A stretch of 64,000 bases of DNA, taken from positions 91,752-155,751 of the forward strand of contig NZ_JAKZGD010000009.1 of the NCBI RefSeq assembly GCF_022549495.1, written 5' to 3'. The stretch comes from Acinetobacter sp. ANC 4805 (lineage in GTDB: Bacteria; Pseudomonadota; Gammaproteobacteria; Pseudomonadales; Moraxellaceae). Both the position numbers and the translations under genes were made by a program. Shown piece after piece: positions 10,044 to 20,043 of this stretch (position 1 is the stretch's first letter; each line of letters opens with the position of its first letter). The notes beneath the pieces were generated by a model. The model was not told where the DNA came from. It searched no databases and worked only from the letters and a program-made list of their open reading frames with translations.

Positions 10044-11919
10044 GTTGATTCACTCCCTTATCATTTGCATGGGGTTGGGCAACGATACTTTTTGAATCAA
10101 CATCATTGCTATCTACATTTGCCACAATGAGTTTGTTCATCATTCCAGCTGCCATGTGATATAACAAATGGCAGTGGATAGCCCATTCACCTAATTCATC
10201 AGCAGTAAGTAAAGTTGTAACTGTTTTCCCTGGTGGCACAATGATCGTGTGTTTATTTGGCATATTACTTGGATCTTGACCATTTTCAAGCTGCATAAAC
10301 ATACCGTGCAAGTGCATTGGGTGAGCCATCATACTGTCATTCACAAATTTCAAGCGTATACGTTCCCCATATTTCACTTTGAATGGTTCTGTTTCATTAA
10401 ACTTCTTACCATTAATTGTCCAAATGTAGCGCTCCATATTCCCACCAAGACGGATTTCCATTTCACGTTCAGGGGCACGAGTATCTGGTTGAGGGTTTAA
10501 AGATTGTAAATCACTATACTGGAGTGCTTTTTGACCAACGGGTGTTGAAGCATTTGCCCATCCAAATACGGTATTATCATTCTTGTCTGAAGCCGACTTA
10601 ACAGTAGCGCTATTCATCGGCATATCATGATTCATACCTTTCATAGAAGACATATCGTGATTCATGCCTTTCATTGAAGACATATCTTGATCCATGCCTT
10701 TCATTGAAGACATGTCATGATCCATACCTTTCATCGAAGACATGTCATGATCCATACCTTTCATCGAAGACATGTCGTGATTCATGCCCTTCATTGAAGA
10801 CATATCGTGATCCATGCCCGCCATAGACGACATATCATGCCCCATCCCCATATCTTCCATAGTTAATAAAGAACGAGGACGTGACTTCGGCATTTTGATT
10901 TGATTTATTGGAGGAGTATTTTCATCATGTAATGAACCAACTGAAAAGCCACTCCTATCAATTGATTCTGCTTCAATTTGATAATTTGATTGTTTGGGTT
11001 CTACAATAACATCATACGTTTCAGCCGTTCCTATTCTGAATTCATCAACAGGAACAGGTTTCACTGGCTGCCCATCTGCACTGACTACCGTCATTTTCAA
11101 GTTAGGGATTCTGACGTCAAAGAATGACATTGCTGAGGCATTAATGAACCGAAGACGTACTTTTTCACCCGTCTTAAAATTACCAATCCAATTTTGTTCT
11201 GGAGTCTTACCATTCATCAAAAAAGTATATTTTGTCACATCAGACATATCAGTCTTGAGCATTCGCATCTGGTTCCACATCGAACGGTCTTGCCATGTTG
11301 CTTTTAAACCATCTTTTTTAATTTGTTTAAAAACATCAAAAACAGTTTCACGACGGTTCTGATAATAGTCAGCTTCTTTCTTTAGATTATTCATGATTTT
11401 ATCACTAGTTGAATCATGAAAATCTGAGAGCAATACAACATAATCCTTATCTGTTTTCTCAGCTACAGTTAAAGGTGTCCTATTTTTTGGGTAAATGACT
11501 AACGGACCATACAAGCCCTCTTGCTCTTGACCTTTACTATGCGAATGATACCAATAGGTACCATTTTGGCGTACCTTAAACTTATATTCATAGGTCTTAC
11601 TAGGGGCAATACCATCAAACTGATTAAATCCGGGTACGCCATCCATGATGCCCGGTAAAATTAAACCATGCCAATGAATAGAAGAATCTTGTTTTTTTAG
11701 CTTGTTATGGACACGAATAATAGCATCATCACCTTCCTCAAATTCAAGAAGAGGTGCAACAAATTTCCCGTTGACCGTAATTCGTTTTAAAGGCTTACCT
11801 GTGATATTCACCGTTTGCTCAGCGATTGTTAAATCATATTCTTTAACCGCTGCCACAACCCAAGTTGATGAAAATAAACCTACTCCTATTAAAAGGACAT
11901 GACTTAATTTTTTAGACAT
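10030..11919 (-). CDS. copA: CopA multicopper oxidase with Met-rich repeats
   Basis: The 629-residue periplasmic oxidase carries all four copper-ligand motifs: SIHWHG (H82, H84), YHSHS (H125, H127), HPMHLHGMF, and the C-terminal AIHCHLLYHM with cysteine. Between the second and third cupredoxin domains is an array of about eight 10-residue units around HDMSSMKGM. Such sequences bind Cu(I). The family oxidises Cu(I) to Cu(II). The signal peptide (cleaved near residue 24) has no twin arginine, whereas PcoA/CopA proteins usually use Tat. It is followed by copB and preceded by a Met-rich gene and a hairpin. Confidence 0.93.
   Translation of the reverse strand: MSKKLSHVLLIGVGLFSSTWVVAAVKEYDLTIAEQTVNITGKPLKRITVNGKFVAPLLEFEEGDDAIIRVHNKLKKQDSSIHWHGLILPGIMDGVPGFNQFDGIAPSKTYEYKFKVRQNGTYWYHSHSKGQEQEGLYGPLVIYPKNRTPLTVAEKTDKDYVVLLSDFHDSTSDKIMNNLKKEADYYQNRRETVFDVFKQIKKDGLKATWQDRSMWNQMRMLKTDMSDVTKYTFLMNGKTPEQNWIGNFKTGEKVRLRFINASAMSFFDVRIPNLKMTVVSADGQPVKPVPVDEFRIGTAETYDVIVEPKQSNYQIEAESIDRSGFSVGSLHDENTPPINQIKMPKSRPRSLLTMEDMGMGHDMSSMAGMDHDMSSMKGMNHDMSSMKGMDHDMSSMKGMDHDMSSMKGMDQDMSSMKGMNHDMSSMKGMNHDMPMNSATVKSASDKNDNTVFGWANASTPVGQKALQYSDLQSLNPQPDTRAPEREMEIRLGGNMERYIWTINGKKFNETEPFKVKYGERIRLKFVNDSMMAHPMHLHGMFMQLENGQDPSNMPNKHTIIVPPGKTVTTLLTADELGEWAIHCHLLYHMAAGMMNKLIVANVDSNDVDSKSIVAQPHANDKGVNQHANH
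10610..10850 (-). repeat. 30-bp tandem repeats inside copA
   Basis: About eight imperfect 30-base units encode the HDMSSMKGM array. Units differ mostly at synonymous positions and at an Asp/Asn position. Copy number is expected to vary by slippage or recombination. Confidence 0.85.
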
Positions 11920-11940
11920 TTATTTCACCTATCTAATATA

Positions 11941-11995
11941 AAGATGGGGAGCTCAAGCAAACCAATTATTCGCTTTAATCTCCCCAATCTTTCAT
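11941..11995 (-). terminator. Hairpin between the Met/His-rich gene and copA
   Basis: On the minus strand AAAGATTGGGGAG pairs with CTCCCCATCTTT across about 28 bases, followed by a T/A-rich stretch. It lies just after the stop of the Met-rich gene and before copA, so it probably terminates or partly attenuates the transcript. Confidence 0.6.
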
Positions 11996-12007
11996 TTATC
12001 GTATTTG

Positions 12008-12358
12008 TTATTTATTTGATGTATTTGACATGTTCATCTTTGAGTGGTCCATGTTCATCATATTTGAATGATCCATATTACCCATTTTAGACTGATCCAT
12101 ATTCATCATCTTAGAGTGATCCATCTGAGACATATCAGCCATATTGCCATGCTCATGCTGACTATGATCCTGTTGGGTTTTCTCATCATTCTTCATATTA
12201 CAAGGTTTTTGGCATTTCTCTGACATTTTTGAGTCCGCTTTAGTTTCAGTGACTACAGTGGTTCCCTGTTTAGCATCGGCTGCCCAAGACTGAGTTCCTG
12301 CAATTAAAGTTCCAATACACATAAGTGTAGTTAAGCTACGACGGAATAGAGTTTTCAT
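12008..12358 (-). CDS. Small Met/His-rich periplasmic copper-binding protein
   Basis: The 116-residue protein has a signal peptide cleaved near SWAAD and a C-terminal half of repeated MDHSKM-type hexapeptides (five or six copies) plus a DHSQHEHGNM stretch. These are typical of periplasmic copper sponges such as PcoE/SilE, but I see no domain beyond the repeats. I chose the ATG at 12358 because GGAG stands seven bases before it. A longer reading would begin on a TTG that overlaps that site. It heads the copAB transcript, divergent from copRS, with a CopR-like box in between. Confidence 0.82.
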   Translation of the reverse strand: MKTLFRRSLTTLMCIGTLIAGTQSWAADAKQGTTVVTETKADSKMSEKCQKPCNMKNDEKTQQDHSQHEHGNMADMSQMDHSKMMNMDQSKMGNMDHSNMMNMDHSKMNMSNTSNK

Positions 12359-12425
12359 GTTTTGCTCCAAAAATTAACTTTATGTAAATACCTTAAAGGC
12401 CTTCACTAAACATCTATGTGACATG

Positions 12426-12446
12426 AAAATGACATTTTTGTAATCT
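12426..12446. promoter_or_regulatory. CusR/CopR-like operator in the divergent copper promoter
   Basis: AAAATGACATTTTTGTAAT closely resembles the known CusR box (AAAATGACAA, two bases, TTGTCATTTT). It lies between the divergent Met-rich/copAB and copRS units. A near match occurs at 17129-17150. Binding by CopR is inferred. Confidence 0.75.
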
Positions 12447-12508
12447 ACAACGAATCACGTATTTATAACGTTATTATGTTCTTAATGAGTGATATGGGAT
12501 TTTTATCA

Positions 12509-13192
12509 ATGAGAATCTTACTAGTTGAAGATGAACAAAAAACCGGTGACTACCTTAAACAAGGTCTATCTGAAGCTGGGTATATAACGGATTGGGTAAC
12601 GGATGGATTATCTGGTAAACATCAAGCGCTTTCCGAAGAATATGACCTCATCATTTTAGATGTGATGCTTCCAAAGCTAGATGGTTGGGATATCATTTAT
12701 GATATCCGAAAAAGTGGCAAAACTATGCCTATTCTTTTTCTTTCAGCACGTGATCAAATTGAAGATCGTGTGAAAGGCTTGGATTTAGGTGCTGATGATT
12801 ATCTAGTCAAGCCTTTTGCTTTTGCTGAGTTATTAGCACGAATTAAAAGCTTACTCCGACGGGGACAACAAAAAGAAGATAGTAACCTTATTACAATTGC
12901 TGATCTTGAACTTGATCTTCGTAAACGCCGCGTCACTCGCGCTGGGCAACGTATTGACTTAACAGCTAAAGAATTCGCGCTGATGGAATTATTTATGCGT
13001 AGACGTGGTGAGATATTACCTCGTACGCTCATTGCCTCTCAAATATGGGACATGAATTTTGATAGTGATACCAACGTTGTAGAAGTCGCTATCAAACGTT
13101 TGCGCAGTAAAATTGACAGTAATTTTAGCCCAAAGCTGATACAGAACATACGTGGAATGGGGTATGTTTTAGAGGTAGAAGATGACTCGTAA
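12509..13192 (+). CDS. copR: CopR/CusR-type response regulator
   Basis: The 227-residue OmpR-class regulator begins [10 protein letters not shown]. It has a receiver domain (phospho-acceptor D51 in LILDVMLPK) and a C-terminal winged helix (about 130-225, with [12 protein letters not shown] and [12 protein letters not shown]). It would activate the copper operons. Start codons at 12476-12494 are in frame, but the family starts at 12509. The last 11 bases overlap copS, as usual for such pairs. The operators at 12426 and 17129 are its likely targets. Confidence 0.93.
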   Translation: MRILLVEDEQKTGDYLKQGLSEAGYITDWVTDGLSGKHQALSEEYDLIILDVMLPKLDGWDIIYDIRKSGKTMPILFLSARDQIEDRVKGLDLGADDYLVKPFAFAELLARIKSLLRRGQQKEDSNLITIADLELDLRKRRVTRAGQRIDLTAKEFALMELFMRRRGEILPRTLIASQIWDMNFDSDTNVVEVAIKRLRSKIDSNFSPKLIQNIRGMGYVLEVEDDS

Positions 13193-14558
13193 ATTGTTTA
13201 ATGCAATCAGCTTTCGTATAGCAATCATCTTTTCTCTTTCTACTGTTATCATCTTAATGATTATGGGGTTGGTTATTCACAAGCTCGTAATGCATCATTT
13301 TGAAGCTCAAGACCGAACTCAATTAGAAGGCAAAATTCAACTTATAGAGAATCTACTTGAACAGAACCCATCTAACTCTCAAGAACTAAATTTATATTTA
13401 AAAGATGCCTTAATTGGACATCACGATCTGATTGTTCAGATTGAACGTCCAACAGGTCAAGTTATTTTTAGCTCAGCACCATCAGTAATTCATCCCCAAG
13501 CACTCAACAAATCAAAACAAGATCCATGGCTTGAATGGAAAATTAAAAATAAGACTTATCGTGGCTTAATTTATAAAAAGACTTTTGATCATAATGACTC
13601 GTTTATATCAGCTCAGATTATTGTTGGAATCGATACCTCTGAGCATCTACATTTCTTAAATGACTTTAGACGTCAACTTTTATACATTGGATTTGTGGGT
13701 ACAATTTGTTTAATGTTCTTAGGGTGGTTCGCAGCATGGCGAGGGCTACGTCCAGTACAACAAATGGCAAAAGTAGCAGAGGGTATCTCAGCCCAACATC
13801 TTTCTGAACGTTTAGAAGTCGAAAATACTCCAACCGAACTTAAATCACTGGCTGTCGCTTTTAATGATATGTTAGATCGGCTAGAAGCCGCAGTAGAAAA
13901 ACTTTCAGATTTTTCATCTGATCTTGCTCATGAAATAAGAACACCTATTAACAATTTGATGACTCAAACTCAAGTATGTTTATCTCGTAGTCGAAATATT
14001 AATACCTATCAGGAAGTTCTATTTTCAAATTTAGAAGAGTTTGAGCATTTAGCTCGCATGGTCTCTGATATGCTATTTTTGGCAAAAGCAGAACATGGTC
14101 TACATTTACCTAACCTACAACAGGTTAATTTAGTTAAAGAAGTTTCAGCATTATTTGATTTTTATGATGCTATCGCTGCTGAAAAGGGAATGTCACTCGA
14201 ACAGAGTGGTTCAGGTAGTATAAAAGGTGATCCTTTAATGCTACGCCGCGCTTTAAGTAATTTGTTATCGAATGCAATTAAATATGGCAAATCAGATTCG
14301 GTCATCAAAATCACATGCCAACAAAACTTTGATACAACAACATTCATCATTGAAAATGAAAGCTCCCCACTATCATCAGAACAACTTAATCGGTTATTCG
14401 ATCGTTTTTATCGAACAGATGTATCTAGACAGAGAGTTGAAGAAGGTACTGGCCTTGGTTTAGCAATTACCAAATCCATTCTTGATGTACATGGCGCAAC
14501 AATTAGAGCAGACTATCATAATGGCCGCATAACCTTTAAAATTATTTTTAAAAATTAA
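13182..14558 (+). CDS. copS: CopS/CusS-type copper sensor histidine kinase
   Basis: The 458-residue membrane kinase has helices at about 10-33 and 166-186 flanking a periplasmic sensor loop. A HAMP segment follows, then the phospho-acceptor H250 (DLAHEIRTP), an N box ([12 protein letters not shown]) and a G box ([11 protein letters not shown]). It would sense periplasmic Cu or Ag and phosphorylate CopR. It overlaps copR and ends at a terminator shared with the convergent ATPase gene. Confidence 0.93.
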   Translation: MTRKLFNAISFRIAIIFSLSTVIILMIMGLVIHKLVMHHFEAQDRTQLEGKIQLIENLLEQNPSNSQELNLYLKDALIGHHDLIVQIERPTGQVIFSSAPSVIHPQALNKSKQDPWLEWKIKNKTYRGLIYKKTFDHNDSFISAQIIVGIDTSEHLHFLNDFRRQLLYIGFVGTICLMFLGWFAAWRGLRPVQQMAKVAEGISAQHLSERLEVENTPTELKSLAVAFNDMLDRLEAAVEKLSDFSSDLAHEIRTPINNLMTQTQVCLSRSRNINTYQEVLFSNLEEFEHLARMVSDMLFLAKAEHGLHLPNLQQVNLVKEVSALFDFYDAIAAEKGMSLEQSGSGSIKGDPLMLRRALSNLLSNAIKYGKSDSVIKITCQQNFDTTTFIIENESSPLSSEQLNRLFDRFYRTDVSRQRVEEGTGLGLAITKSILDVHGATIRADYHNGRITFKIIFKN

Positions 14559-14583
14559 TCGCTTATATAAAAATAAACAACTA

Positions 14584-14625
14584 CTGACTACTCATCTTTA
14601 ATAGTTAAAAATAATGAGTAGTCAG
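14584..14625. terminator. Convergent terminator between copS and the copper ATPase
   Basis: CTGACTACTCAT (14584-14595) pairs exactly with ATGAGTAGTCAG (14614-14625). It lies between two converging genes. Confidence 0.8.
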
Positions 14626-14631
14626 AAAAAC

Positions 14632-16995
14632 TTAGTTTTGGCTACGTAGTCGTAAAGCATTACCAATGACTGATGCTGAACTTAGACTCATTGCTAAGGC
14701 TGCGATCATAGGAGAAAGTAACCAGCCAGTAAATGGATATAAAATACCCGCTGCTAAAGGAATACCTAAAGCATTATAAAGAAATGCGAACATAAGGTTC
14801 TGCTTCATGTTTTTAATGGTTGCTTCTGATAATGAACGAGCAATCTCTATACCGCGTAAATCACCTTTTACCAAAGTAACTTGTGCACTATTCATTGCTA
14901 CATCTGTTCCTGTACCCATTGCAATTCCGATATCAGCCTGAGCTAAAGCTGGGGCATCATTGATCCCATCACCAGCCATCGCAACCACTCTTCCTTCTTT
15001 TTGCAATTTCTTAACCAATTCTAATTTATCTGCGGGTTTAACCTCACCATAAACCTCATCAATACCTAATCTAGCGCCAACAGACTTAGCTGTTGTTAAT
15101 CCATCACCAGTAGCCATTACGATTCTTAGACCGGAATCTTTTAATGAAAGAACAGCCTCAGGTGTACTTGCTTTGATTGGATCTGAAACAGCTATTAACC
15201 CTATCAGTTTTCCATCCACAGCTAAATGCATGACACTTGCACCTTCGGCTCTTAACTTTTCAGCTTCGGGAACAAATGCTTTAACTGATATTCCCAGCTG
15301 TTCCATTAATGCTGTATTACCAAGAGATAATTGTTGTCCATTTAACTCTCCTTTAACACCAATCCCAGAGCCAGATTCAAAAGATGTTGGTCTAGACAGT
15401 ACAAGATCTCTTTCACGGGCAGCACGTACGATTGCATCAGCTAAAGGGTGTTCACTCCCCTGATCCAGACTAGCTGCTAACCGAAGTACCTCATTTTCTT
15501 CATAGCCCGAAAGAGCGATAACCTTATCGAATGAGGGTTGGCCTTCAGTTAAAGTACCTGTCTTATCAATAATTAAAGTATCAATCTTACGTAAATTTTC
15601 TATTGCAGCTGCATCACGAAAAAGTACACCATTCGATGCACCACGACCTGTTGCCACCATAATTGACATAGGTGTCGCTAAGCCTAAAGCACATGGGCAA
15701 GCAATAATTAACACTGCGACAGCATTAATTAACCCGTAAACCCAGCTAGGCTCTGGGCCAAATACCCCCCAACCAAAAAATGTAAGCACAGAAATAGCAA
15801 TAACTACCATAACAAACCAACCTGCAACATGATCTGCCATTCTTTGCATCGGCGCTTTAGAACGTTGAGCTTGCGATACCATTTGTACGATCTGAGAAAG
15901 TACCGTTGAAGATCCAACCTTTTCTGAACGCATTACTAATGAACCATTCATATTTATTGTTGCACCTATTACTTGATCGCCTTCACGTTTTGTAACGGGA
16001 ACAGGTTCTCCTGTTAACATTGATTCATCAATAGAACTTGACCCTTCAGTAACAACTCCATCAACAGGGACCTTTTCACCTGGTCGTACTCGGAGCAAAT
16101 CTCCAACATGTACATGGGAAAGAGGAATATCTTCTTCTTTACCATCGTCATTTATTTTTCTTGCAGTCTTAGGTGCTAGCCCAAGTAAAGATTTAATTGC
16201 TGCCGAGGTCTGTGATCGAGCTTTCAACTCAAGAACTTGGCCTAATAAGGTCAGCGAAATAATGGCTGCTGTGGCCTCAAAATACACAGCAACACGCCCC
16301 ATAGATACAAATGAGTCTGGAAATACTTGAGGTACTATTGTTCCAACAAGGCTGTATATAAAAGCAGCTCCTGTACCTATTCCAATCAAGGTCCACATAT
16401 TTGGACTCCGATTCCAGATTGACTGCCAACATCTCACAAAAAATGGCATTCCTGCCCACAAAACAATTGGTAAAGTCAGTACCAGTTCAATCCAGCTTTG
16501 CACCTGCATTTCGAACCAGTTCAATTGATGACCAAACATTGCTAAGAAAACTACAATAATGGTTAGCGGTAAGGTCCACCAAAATCTATGCTTAAAATTC
16601 TTGAGTTCTGGGTTTTCATCAGCGTCATCTAAGTCAGGAAGTAAAGGCTCTAACGACATACCACAGATCGGACAATTTCCCGCATGGTTCTGTCTAATTT
16701 CAGGATGCATTGGACAAGTGTATATCGTGAAGGTATTAACATGAGCAGGCTGATTAACTTCATTTGAATCCTCACCATCCCTCTTTTGTGGTTCTTTTAA
16801 CGTAACTACATTCTCAACTTTAGTAATATAAAAATGAGGATCACTTTTAAACTTTATGTGGCATTTCTCACTACAAAAGTAAAAAGTTCTAGTTTTAACT
16901 TCTTCATAAAACTTGGATGCTTCTGTAACTGTCATACCACAGACAGGGTCAGTAAGTCTGTTATTGAGTACTTTGTTTTCATGATGATGGTCCAT
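14632..16995 (-). CDS. P1B-type copper/silver-exporting ATPase
   Basis: The 787-residue protein opens with a His-rich tip and a YHS-type domain ([15 protein letters not shown]). A second metal-binding motif follows ([19 protein letters not shown]), then eight membrane helices with the CPC motif ([11 protein letters not shown]). The phosphorylation site DKTGTLTEG and hinge [10 protein letters not shown] are intact. This N-terminal layout resembles SilP-like and CopA-like exporters. It moves Cu(I)/Ag(I) out of the cytoplasm. The ATG at 16995 has a strong AAGGAGG site, and the ATG 15 bases upstream overlaps that site and is unlikely. The CopR-like box at 17129 lies upstream. Confidence 0.93.
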   Translation of the reverse strand: MDHHHENKVLNNRLTDPVCGMTVTEASKFYEEVKTRTFYFCSEKCHIKFKSDPHFYITKVENVVTLKEPQKRDGEDSNEVNQPAHVNTFTIYTCPMHPEIRQNHAGNCPICGMSLEPLLPDLDDADENPELKNFKHRFWWTLPLTIIVVFLAMFGHQLNWFEMQVQSWIELVLTLPIVLWAGMPFFVRCWQSIWNRSPNMWTLIGIGTGAAFIYSLVGTIVPQVFPDSFVSMGRVAVYFEATAAIISLTLLGQVLELKARSQTSAAIKSLLGLAPKTARKINDDGKEEDIPLSHVHVGDLLRVRPGEKVPVDGVVTEGSSSIDESMLTGEPVPVTKREGDQVIGATINMNGSLVMRSEKVGSSTVLSQIVQMVSQAQRSKAPMQRMADHVAGWFVMVVIAISVLTFFGWGVFGPEPSWVYGLINAVAVLIIACPCALGLATPMSIMVATGRGASNGVLFRDAAAIENLRKIDTLIIDKTGTLTEGQPSFDKVIALSGYEENEVLRLAASLDQGSEHPLADAIVRAARERDLVLSRPTSFESGSGIGVKGELNGQQLSLGNTALMEQLGISVKAFVPEAEKLRAEGASVMHLAVDGKLIGLIAVSDPIKASTPEAVLSLKDSGLRIVMATGDGLTTAKSVGARLGIDEVYGEVKPADKLELVKKLQKEGRVVAMAGDGINDAPALAQADIGIAMGTGTDVAMNSAQVTLVKGDLRGIEIARSLSEATIKNMKQNLMFAFLYNALGIPLAAGILYPFTGWLLSPMIAALAMSLSSASVIGNALRLRSQN

Positions 16996-17128
16996 AAAAG
17001 CCTCCTTCATATTTAATTTTTTAAATTAATAATTTCATTAAGATGGAAATAGACTCCCTCTTATTAGTTTATTTAGTGATCATTGTTTTCTTTAAAGCCA
17101 GTGTACCACTTGTGGTTTTTTAATTTTT

Positions 17129-17150
17129 AAAATGACAAAAATGTAATTTT
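17129..17150. promoter_or_regulatory. Second CusR/CopR-like operator
   Basis: AAAATGACAAAAATGTAATT matches the box at 12426-12446 and the CusR consensus half AAAATGACA. It lies between the divergent ATPase gene and copC, which puts both under likely CopR control. Confidence 0.72.
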
Positions 17151-17276
17151 GAAGTCATCGGGATGTTTCTCTCATCCTTTAATAATAAGCATGAGAAAGG
17201 TGATGACCAAGCAACCAATTGATGCATTTCATTCGGTCATTACTGAGCCCAAGATTAGTTTAAAGAGGATGAAGAA

Positions 17277-17657
17277 ATGAAAATTTTCAAAAATAAAATG
17301 TCAGCTCTACGTAACACTCTCGTAGGTGCAACACTGATTGTTACTGCTTCAAGTGCATTTGCACACGTGAAACTTGAAAGTGCAATTCCTGCGATCAATG
17401 CTTCTGTAGCAAGTCAACCAAAAAACATAACACTCAATTTTGGTGAAGAAGTCATGCTAATGAACGTTAAGTTACTTGATGCCCAACGTAAGGATATCCC
17501 TTTGAACTACCAAATAACTCATGATATGAAAAAATCATTTGACGTAGCGGTTCCAAAACTAAAAAAAGGAAAATATACGGTGGTTTGGACCACAATGGGT
17601 ACCGATGGCCATAACATGAATGGTGAATATAATTTCACTATTAAATCGGTAAAATAA
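17277..17657 (+). CDS. copC: CopC periplasmic copper-binding protein
   Basis: The 126-residue protein has a signal peptide ending SSAFA, so the mature protein would begin with H30. An N-terminal His is a Cu(II) ligand in CopC. The family signature near the C terminus is present (TMGTDGHNMNGEYNF, with D110 and H112). The central Met-rich Cu(I) loop of some homologues is reduced, so a Cu(II)-only type is likely. The ATG follows GAGGATGAAGAA. copD follows 68 bases later. Confidence 0.92.
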   Translation: MKIFKNKMSALRNTLVGATLIVTASSAFAHVKLESAIPAINASVASQPKNITLNFGEEVMLMNVKLLDAQRKDIPLNYQITHDMKKSFDVAVPKLKKGKYTVVWTTMGTDGHNMNGEYNFTIKSVK

Positions 17658-17725
17658 CAATAAATGCAAATAGCCAACATGCAAGCAGCTTGCTGACACG
17701 TTGGCTATAACTGTGGGAGAAAAAT

Positions 17726-18607
17726 ATGATTCCTGAGACTTGGATATACGCAACATGGTTGGTTAAAGTCATTCTATATTTAGGGATTGCATTTATTATA
17801 GGTGGTGCTTTCTGCTATTTCTTACTTGGACGTTATGTTGAAATAAAGGGAACTATTCTCAAATACATAACTATTGGTACAGGATTAGGTCTTTTTTCAA
17901 GTGTTCTCGGCTTCTTCATTCTTATAGGAAGTTTTGCCAACACTGGCCTTTCAGGTATGTGGGATAGCAACTATATAAATATACTAGTCAATACTCCTAC
18001 TGGACATGTCTATATCATTCGATCAATCAGTTTTGCACTTTTACTCATATTTATGATAGTCAAACTTAGTAAAGGGACGATTGATATTTCCAAAACTGAA
18101 GGAGCAATCTTTACCATACTGCTCACACCAATCGTTTTAAGTTTTTCACAACTCGGACACGTCACGAATTTACCCTTATTCGCTCAAGCTTTGTTATCAA
18201 TACATGTACTTGTAATGTCCTTATGGATGGGGTCGCTTTATCCATTATGGAAAACAAGCAAAAAAATTAATGGCTTACCACTTAAAGAACGTATGCATCT
18301 ATTTGGGCAAATAGCAGCCTTTATTGTAGGAATACTCATCGCTTGTGGTCTTAGTATTGCTTTATTACTCTTTAAAGATTTTAATACTCTAATCAATACA
18401 CCTTATGGGCATGGATTTATTATTAAAATATTATTTGTCCTAAGTATTTTATTGTTAGCAGCCTTTAACAAATGGTATTTCACACCTCGCTTACAAGACC
18501 CGAAATTTGCGAAACAATTGGGCTATGCCATTTTATTTGAGATGTCATTAGGTCTATCAATTCTTTTAGCCACTGGTTATATCACCACTGTAGTCGGTAT
18601 TGAGTAA
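17726..18607 (+). CDS. copD: CopD inner-membrane copper protein
   Basis: The 293-residue protein has about eight membrane helices and fits the CopD/PcoD family, including histidines in the membrane region (GHVYIIRS, GHVTNL, SIHVLVMSLWMG). CopD works with CopC, and the pair is thought to bring copper into the cytoplasm or to sense it. The ATG is preceded by GGGAGA. The gene follows copC and precedes a small His-rich gene 14 bases on, so the three probably form one transcript. Confidence 0.9.
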   Translation: MIPETWIYATWLVKVILYLGIAFIIGGAFCYFLLGRYVEIKGTILKYITIGTGLGLFSSVLGFFILIGSFANTGLSGMWDSNYINILVNTPTGHVYIIRSISFALLLIFMIVKLSKGTIDISKTEGAIFTILLTPIVLSFSQLGHVTNLPLFAQALLSIHVLVMSLWMGSLYPLWKTSKKINGLPLKERMHLFGQIAAFIVGILIACGLSIALLLFKDFNTLINTPYGHGFIIKILFVLSILLLAAFNKWYFTPRLQDPKFAKQLGYAILFEMSLGLSILLATGYITTVVGIE

Positions 18608-18621
18608 AAAAGGATCACGCT

Positions 18622-18894
18622 ATGACTTCATGGATGAAGTACAATTTATTATTTCTCATATTTTTAAATACAATATCTTGGGCTGAACCTAGCACTTCAA
18701 AAACGATTCGCTCCTTAGATGATACTGAATTACGTAATATTACTGATCATAACCATGGCGATACCAAAGTTGATGAGAATAAAGATGACCATCATTCCAA
18801 AGATAAACAACTACGTAATGAGGATAGTAGACAACAAAAAGTTATAAATGGATTAATGTTACAAAAGCCTAACGTACTACCGCCCTCCAAATAA
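18622..18894 (+). CDS. Small secreted His/Asp-rich protein, copC-copD operon
   Basis: The 90-residue protein is not recognised as a family. It has a signal peptide (about 1-20, cleaved near ISWAEP) and a highly charged mature part with DHNHGD and DDHHSKDK, which could bind metal. It starts 14 bases after copD with an AAAGGA site and ends before a strong terminator, so it is the last gene of that operon. Confidence 0.65.
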   Translation: MTSWMKYNLLFLIFLNTISWAEPSTSKTIRSLDDTELRNITDHNHGDTKVDENKDDHHSKDKQLRNEDSRQQKVINGLMLQKPNVLPPSK

Positions 18895-18964
18895 ACGATA
18901 CTTAAGTAATGTTTATTGATTCAATAAGTAGTTCAAATTTTTTAATAAAAAATAGTAGCAATAT

Positions 18965-18997
18965 TACTGTTGGGGGCTTCTTAGCCCCCAACAGTAT
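18965..18997. terminator. Terminator between the copCD operon and the recombination genes
   Basis: ACTGTTGGGGGC (18966-18977) pairs with GCCCCCAACAGT (18984-18995), followed by ATTTA. The opposing gene's stop is at 18998, so it serves both directions. Confidence 0.85.
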
Positions 18998-19897
18998 TTA
19001 ATTCAGAGCTTGAACCGACTGCTGTAAGCCTTTCTGAATATCTTGAACATGAGTGAGATCATGCGTTTGCTGATGCTCTGTTTGAGATTCAACGCTGTAA
19101 AACTCCTCCACTATATCCAAACCCTCTTCACCTCCCACCTCAAAGCAGGCATTACCATAACCCTGCCGTGCCACATGATCCAAAGCCTCCTGATAGAACC
19201 CTGCTGTCTTACTTTGTTCATCCATCTGTTTGGCTGAACTAATCGCATCTTTCAGGTTTGTGCCATCACGTAAAGTCAGATCCACGTAGTAGATCGGGGT
19301 ACGGTAACTTTGTGTGGTGCTTTTACCTCGCAAGGTCAATTGCAATGGCAAACAAGCAAGTAAGTCACCCGATGCTGCGTGATAGTAACGAAGTCGAGCT
19401 GCCAAAGTGCGGATGCTGTTAAAGCCTGTGGTTCTAAAGATGAAAGTACCAAACTCATCTGATTCATCTAAGTTGACGTAGAGTCTGCCATAGGGCTTGC
19501 ATAATCCACCCTGTGCCAATGGACATAAATCAGGTGATGGACATGGATGTTGTTCAATGCCATTTTGACCGAGTCGCTGACAGCTTTCGCCATTGCCTGA
19601 ACAGATTAAACGTCCAGTTTGGCGGTCAAATAGGCTGTACTCTGCTCTTAAGTTGAGATCGGGATCATTGAAGATCATGCGGACTGGAATGCTTCTCAGC
19701 TTTTGGTTCTGATTGGGCGCTTTGGCACGTAGTTGCTCATCCAGTGGATGTTTGACCCACCCATCTTTATTTTGGATTTGGCTGGTAATGGTAAATTGAT
19801 CATCTTTTTCAGGCAGACGTTTTCCATTCTTTTCGACAATTTTGCCGATACTGATACGCCCCAACACAGGTGGGGTAATAGCTAAACCTTTAATCAT
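18998..19897 (-). CDS. Putative recombination directionality factor / metal-binding phage-type protein
   Basis: The 299-residue protein resembles proteins of integrative elements annotated as 'hydrolase or metal-binding protein' or Gp3-like recombination directionality factor. It has cysteine pairs in a central section (ICSGNGESCQ, HPCPSPDLCPL, GGLCKPYG) that suggest zinc binding. In such elements it sits with exo, DUF932 and related genes, as here. I set the start at the ATG at 19897 (MIKGLAITPP). The longer frame from 19972 would begin inside the terminator of the upstream gene. Function is by family resemblance only. Confidence 0.7.
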   Translation of the reverse strand: MIKGLAITPPVLGRISIGKIVEKNGKRLPEKDDQFTITSQIQNKDGWVKHPLDEQLRAKAPNQNQKLRSIPVRMIFNDPDLNLRAEYSLFDRQTGRLICSGNGESCQRLGQNGIEQHPCPSPDLCPLAQGGLCKPYGRLYVNLDESDEFGTFIFRTTGFNSIRTLAARLRYYHAASGDLLACLPLQLTLRGKSTTQSYRTPIYYVDLTLRDGTNLKDAISSAKQMDEQSKTAGFYQEALDHVARQGYGNACFEVGGEEGLDIVEEFYSVESQTEHQQTHDLTHVQDIQKGLQQSVQALN

Positions 19898-19959
19898 GAT
19901 GATGTACTCTATATAGATGTTGAAATGGCGTTTAAATTTGGATAAATAAATTTTGGGCA

Positions 19960-19993
19960 TAAAAAATCCCATACTTGTTTGGGGTATGGGATC
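19960..19993 (-). terminator. Terminator after the YqaJ exonuclease gene
   Basis: On the minus strand ATCCCATAC pairs with GTATGGGAT around a nine-base loop, followed by TTTTTTA. It lies between two same-strand genes. Confidence 0.85.
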
Positions 19994-20043
19994 AGTTGGT
20001 TGGGGTGTTAGTTAAATTGAAATGGGTTACTTGGGTATCAGCC

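Noticed and set aside
10610..10850. CRISPR-like array
   Set aside because: The 30-base units are directly adjoining and in frame with CopA, with no spacers.
10994..11362. 122-codon plus-strand frame inside copA
   Set aside because: It lies antisense to a well-conserved part of the oxidase, and its translation resembles no protein.
15173..15463. 96-codon plus-strand frame inside the copper ATPase
   Set aside because: Antisense to conserved ATPase sequence.
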